Assembly: GCF_013761245.1 (NCBI RefSeq)
Contig: NZ_JACDUT010000001.1
Span: 1-64,000 of the forward strand
Reading direction: 5' to 3'
DNA length: 64,000 nucleotides
Source: Thermaerobacillus caldiproteolyticus
GTDB taxonomy: Bacteria; Bacillota; Bacilli; Bacillales; Anoxybacillaceae
Positions 62,768 through 64,000 of the stretch are shown one piece after another. The position numbers were made by a program, and so were the translations under genes. Positions within the stretch are counted from its first letter, which is position 1, and each line of letters begins with the position of its first letter. The notes beneath the pieces were generated by a model. It was given only the letters and a program-made list of their open reading frames with translations, made no database searches and was not told the DNA's origin.

Positions 62768-63506
62768 TCTCTTTCATTTGTTGTAAAATCTTTTTTTCTA
62801 ACCGCGATACTTGCACTTGAGAGATGCCTAATCTAGATGCCACTTCTGATTGCGTTTGGTCCTTGTAATAGCGCAGATACACAATAAGCCGCTCCCGTTC
62901 ATCAAGTTCTTCCATCGCTTTTTTTAACGCGATTTTATCAAACCATGATATATCATTTTGATCGGCAATTTGATCAAGAAGCGTAATCGGGTCGCCATCG
63001 TTTTCGTAGACCGTTTCATGAATGGAAGTAGGCGAGCGACTTGCTTCTTGAGCAAGAACGACCTCTTCAGGGGAAATCTCTAAATAGGCGGCAATTTCCG
63101 TTACAGTCGGAACGCGGCCGTATTTTTTTGATAATTCGTCTTTGGCTTTGCGAATTTTATTTCCCATTTCTTTTAGTGAACGGCTCACTTTTACTGTTCC
63201 ATCATCACGGATAAACCGCTGAATCTCACCAATAATCATCGGCACTGCATACGTGGAAAATTTTACATCGTACGATAAGTCAAATTTATCGACAGACTTT
63301 AACAAACCAATGCAGCCAATTTGGAATAAGTCATCCGGTTCATAGCCTCTATTGAGAAACCGTTGCACAACCGACCATACAAGCCGCATATTTTTTTCAA
63401 TAATTTCATCTCGCGCTTCTTGGTCCCCTTCTTGGCTACGGCGGATAAGCTCCTTCATTTCATGATCTTTCACCTGAGTCTGATCTTGCTTGACATCGAC
63501 ATCCAT
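62754..63506 (-). CDS. sigF: Forespore sigma factor SigF
   Basis: 250 aa, sigma-70 type. Region 2: IEKNMRLVWSVVQRFLNRGY, DLFQIGCIGLLKSVDKFDL; region 3: KKYGRVPTVTEIAAYLEIS; region 4: VYLRYYKDQTQSEVASRLG, ISQVQVSRLEKKILQQ. ATG 63506 with GGGAGA. First forespore sigma, held by SpoIIAB until septation. Confidence 0.97.
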   Translation of the reverse strand: MDVDVKQDQTQVKDHEMKELIRRSQEGDQEARDEIIEKNMRLVWSVVQRFLNRGYEPDDLFQIGCIGLLKSVDKFDLSYDVKFSTYAVPMIIGEIQRFIRDDGTVKVSRSLKEMGNKIRKAKDELSKKYGRVPTVTEIAAYLEISPEEVVLAQEASRSPTSIHETVYENDGDPITLLDQIADQNDISWFDKIALKKAMEELDERERLIVYLRYYKDQTQSEVASRLGISQVQVSRLEKKILQQMKERMDG

Positions 63507-63519
63507 AGGCATGTCTCCC

Positions 63520-63960
63520 TTAATTACATAGCGCTTTGCTCTTAGTTAAGTATTTCGTTAAATGAATCGTTGTTCCTTTATTCACTTCGGAATAAACAAC
63601 AACTTCGTCCATGAAATTTTCCATAATCGTAAAGCCCATTCCTGATCGTTCTAATTCAGGCTTTGTTGTAAATAATGGTTGACGTGCTTCCTCAATGTTG
63701 GCAATTCCTACACCTTCATCTCGAATCGTCATCTGGACAACTCCATCATCAATGACGACAGAAATGTACACAACACCGTTTGGGTCATTGTTATAGCCGT
63801 GAATGATTGCATTTGTCACCGCCTCGGACACCACCGTTTTAATCTCAGTTAGCTCATCCATTGTCGGATCGAGCTGAGCGACAAAAGCGGCAACCGTAAC
63901 ACGAGCAAATGACTCATTTTGACTGAGTGCGGAAAATTGGAGGTGCATTTCGTTTCTCAT
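63520..63960 (-). CDS. spoIIAB: Anti-sigma F factor / serine kinase SpoIIAB
   Basis: 146 aa GHKL kinase: N box [15 protein letters not shown]1 [18 protein letters not shown]2 [20 protein letters not shown]. Binds and inhibits SigF; phosphorylates SpoIIAA. ATG overlaps the spoIIAA stop. Confidence 0.97.
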   Translation of the reverse strand: MRNEMHLQFSALSQNESFARVTVAAFVAQLDPTMDELTEIKTVVSEAVTNAIIHGYNNDPNGVVYISVVIDDGVVQMTIRDEGVGIANIEEARQPLFTTKPELERSGMGFTIMENFMDEVVVYSEVNKGTTIHLTKYLTKSKALCN

Positions 63961-64000
63961 TACGCCACCCCCAATGTCTTTAATGCGAATTGTTCATCGC
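63960..64000 (-). CDS. spoIIAA: Anti-sigma F factor antagonist SpoIIAA (C-terminal end, cut by window)
   Basis: The last 12 codons and stop are present: [12 protein letters not shown], which matches the family end in position and style (...ALGVA). Stop TAA at 63962-63960 overlaps the spoIIAB ATG (TAATG). The rest lies outside the window. Confidence 0.85.
   Translation of the reverse strand, partial: DEQFALKTLGVA

Overview
This is chromosomal DNA of an endospore-forming Bacillaceae. Gene order is largely that of the Bacillus subtilis ypb-fer-serA, sigX-rsiX, resABCDE, dacB-spmAB, scpAB, ribDEBAHT, ppiB-lysA and spoVA-spoIIA region. Moderate GC, a B12-salvage operon with CblS/CblT-type genes and a family I pyrophosphatase suggest a thermophilic genus such as Anoxybacillus, Parageobacillus or Geobacillus. 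That genus call is an inference; no rRNA is present.

Layout. 0-8.6 kb: the tail of an unknown gene, an aldo/keto reductase, a methyltransferase, a decayed coiled-coil gene, then ypbB-recQ-ypbD-ypbE (minus), fer (plus), ribU under an FMN riboswitch, and ppa. 8.7-13.5 kb: serA, hisJ, and the ECF sigma factor sigX with its anti-sigma factor rsiX, preceded by a good SigX-type autoregulatory promoter. 13.5-23.4 kb: a minus-strand cobalamin-salvage operon behind a B12 riboswitch and terminator (btuF-btuC-btuD/cbiZ-cbiB-cobD-cobU-cobS-cobC-cobU-like-pduO-cblT-cblS). It imports corrinoids, removes or rebuilds the lower part of the molecule, adenosylates it and activates alpha-ribazole, but has no corrin-ring synthesis genes and no cobT. 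23.5-26.7 kb: an accessory region with a PH-domain protein and three small genes for low-complexity Ser/Asp/Asn/Glu/Gln-rich proteins. Two of these are close paralogues duplicated together with their upstream regions. Decayed DNA follows.

26.7-32.7 kb: GlcNAc catabolism (nagA-nagB-nagR-nagP, an unknown TIM-barrel-like protein, and a nearby SIS-domain protein), with a NagR/DasR-like operator in front of nagA. 33-39.2 kb: resABC (cytochrome c maturation) and resDE (redox two-component system). 39.2-47 kb: rluB, the sporulation operon dacB-spmA-spmB, an Fe/Mn superoxide dismutase with an N-terminal extension, a DUF2935 protein, ypuI, an unknown gene and scpAB. 47-52.3 kb: a DUF309 gene and the riboflavin operon ribD-ribE-ribBA-ribH-ribT behind a second FMN riboswitch. 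52.3-54.4 kb: a tiny membrane-protein gene and a GntR/DUF1648 cassette bracketed by copies of a terminator-like repeat. 54.4-64 kb: ppiB, ypuA, lysA, the spoVA operon (AA to AF) and the spoIIA operon (sigF, spoIIAB, start of spoIIAA cut by the window edge).

Most genes lie on the minus strand. Three related intergenic repeats of about 130-160 bp occur at about 10.4, 49.9 and 62.4 kb, one of them inside the riboflavin operon. The least explained parts are the acidic low-complexity paralogue cluster (24.5-25.9 kb), the second CobU-like protein, the TIM-barrel protein of the nag locus, and the repeat-flanked GntR cassette.
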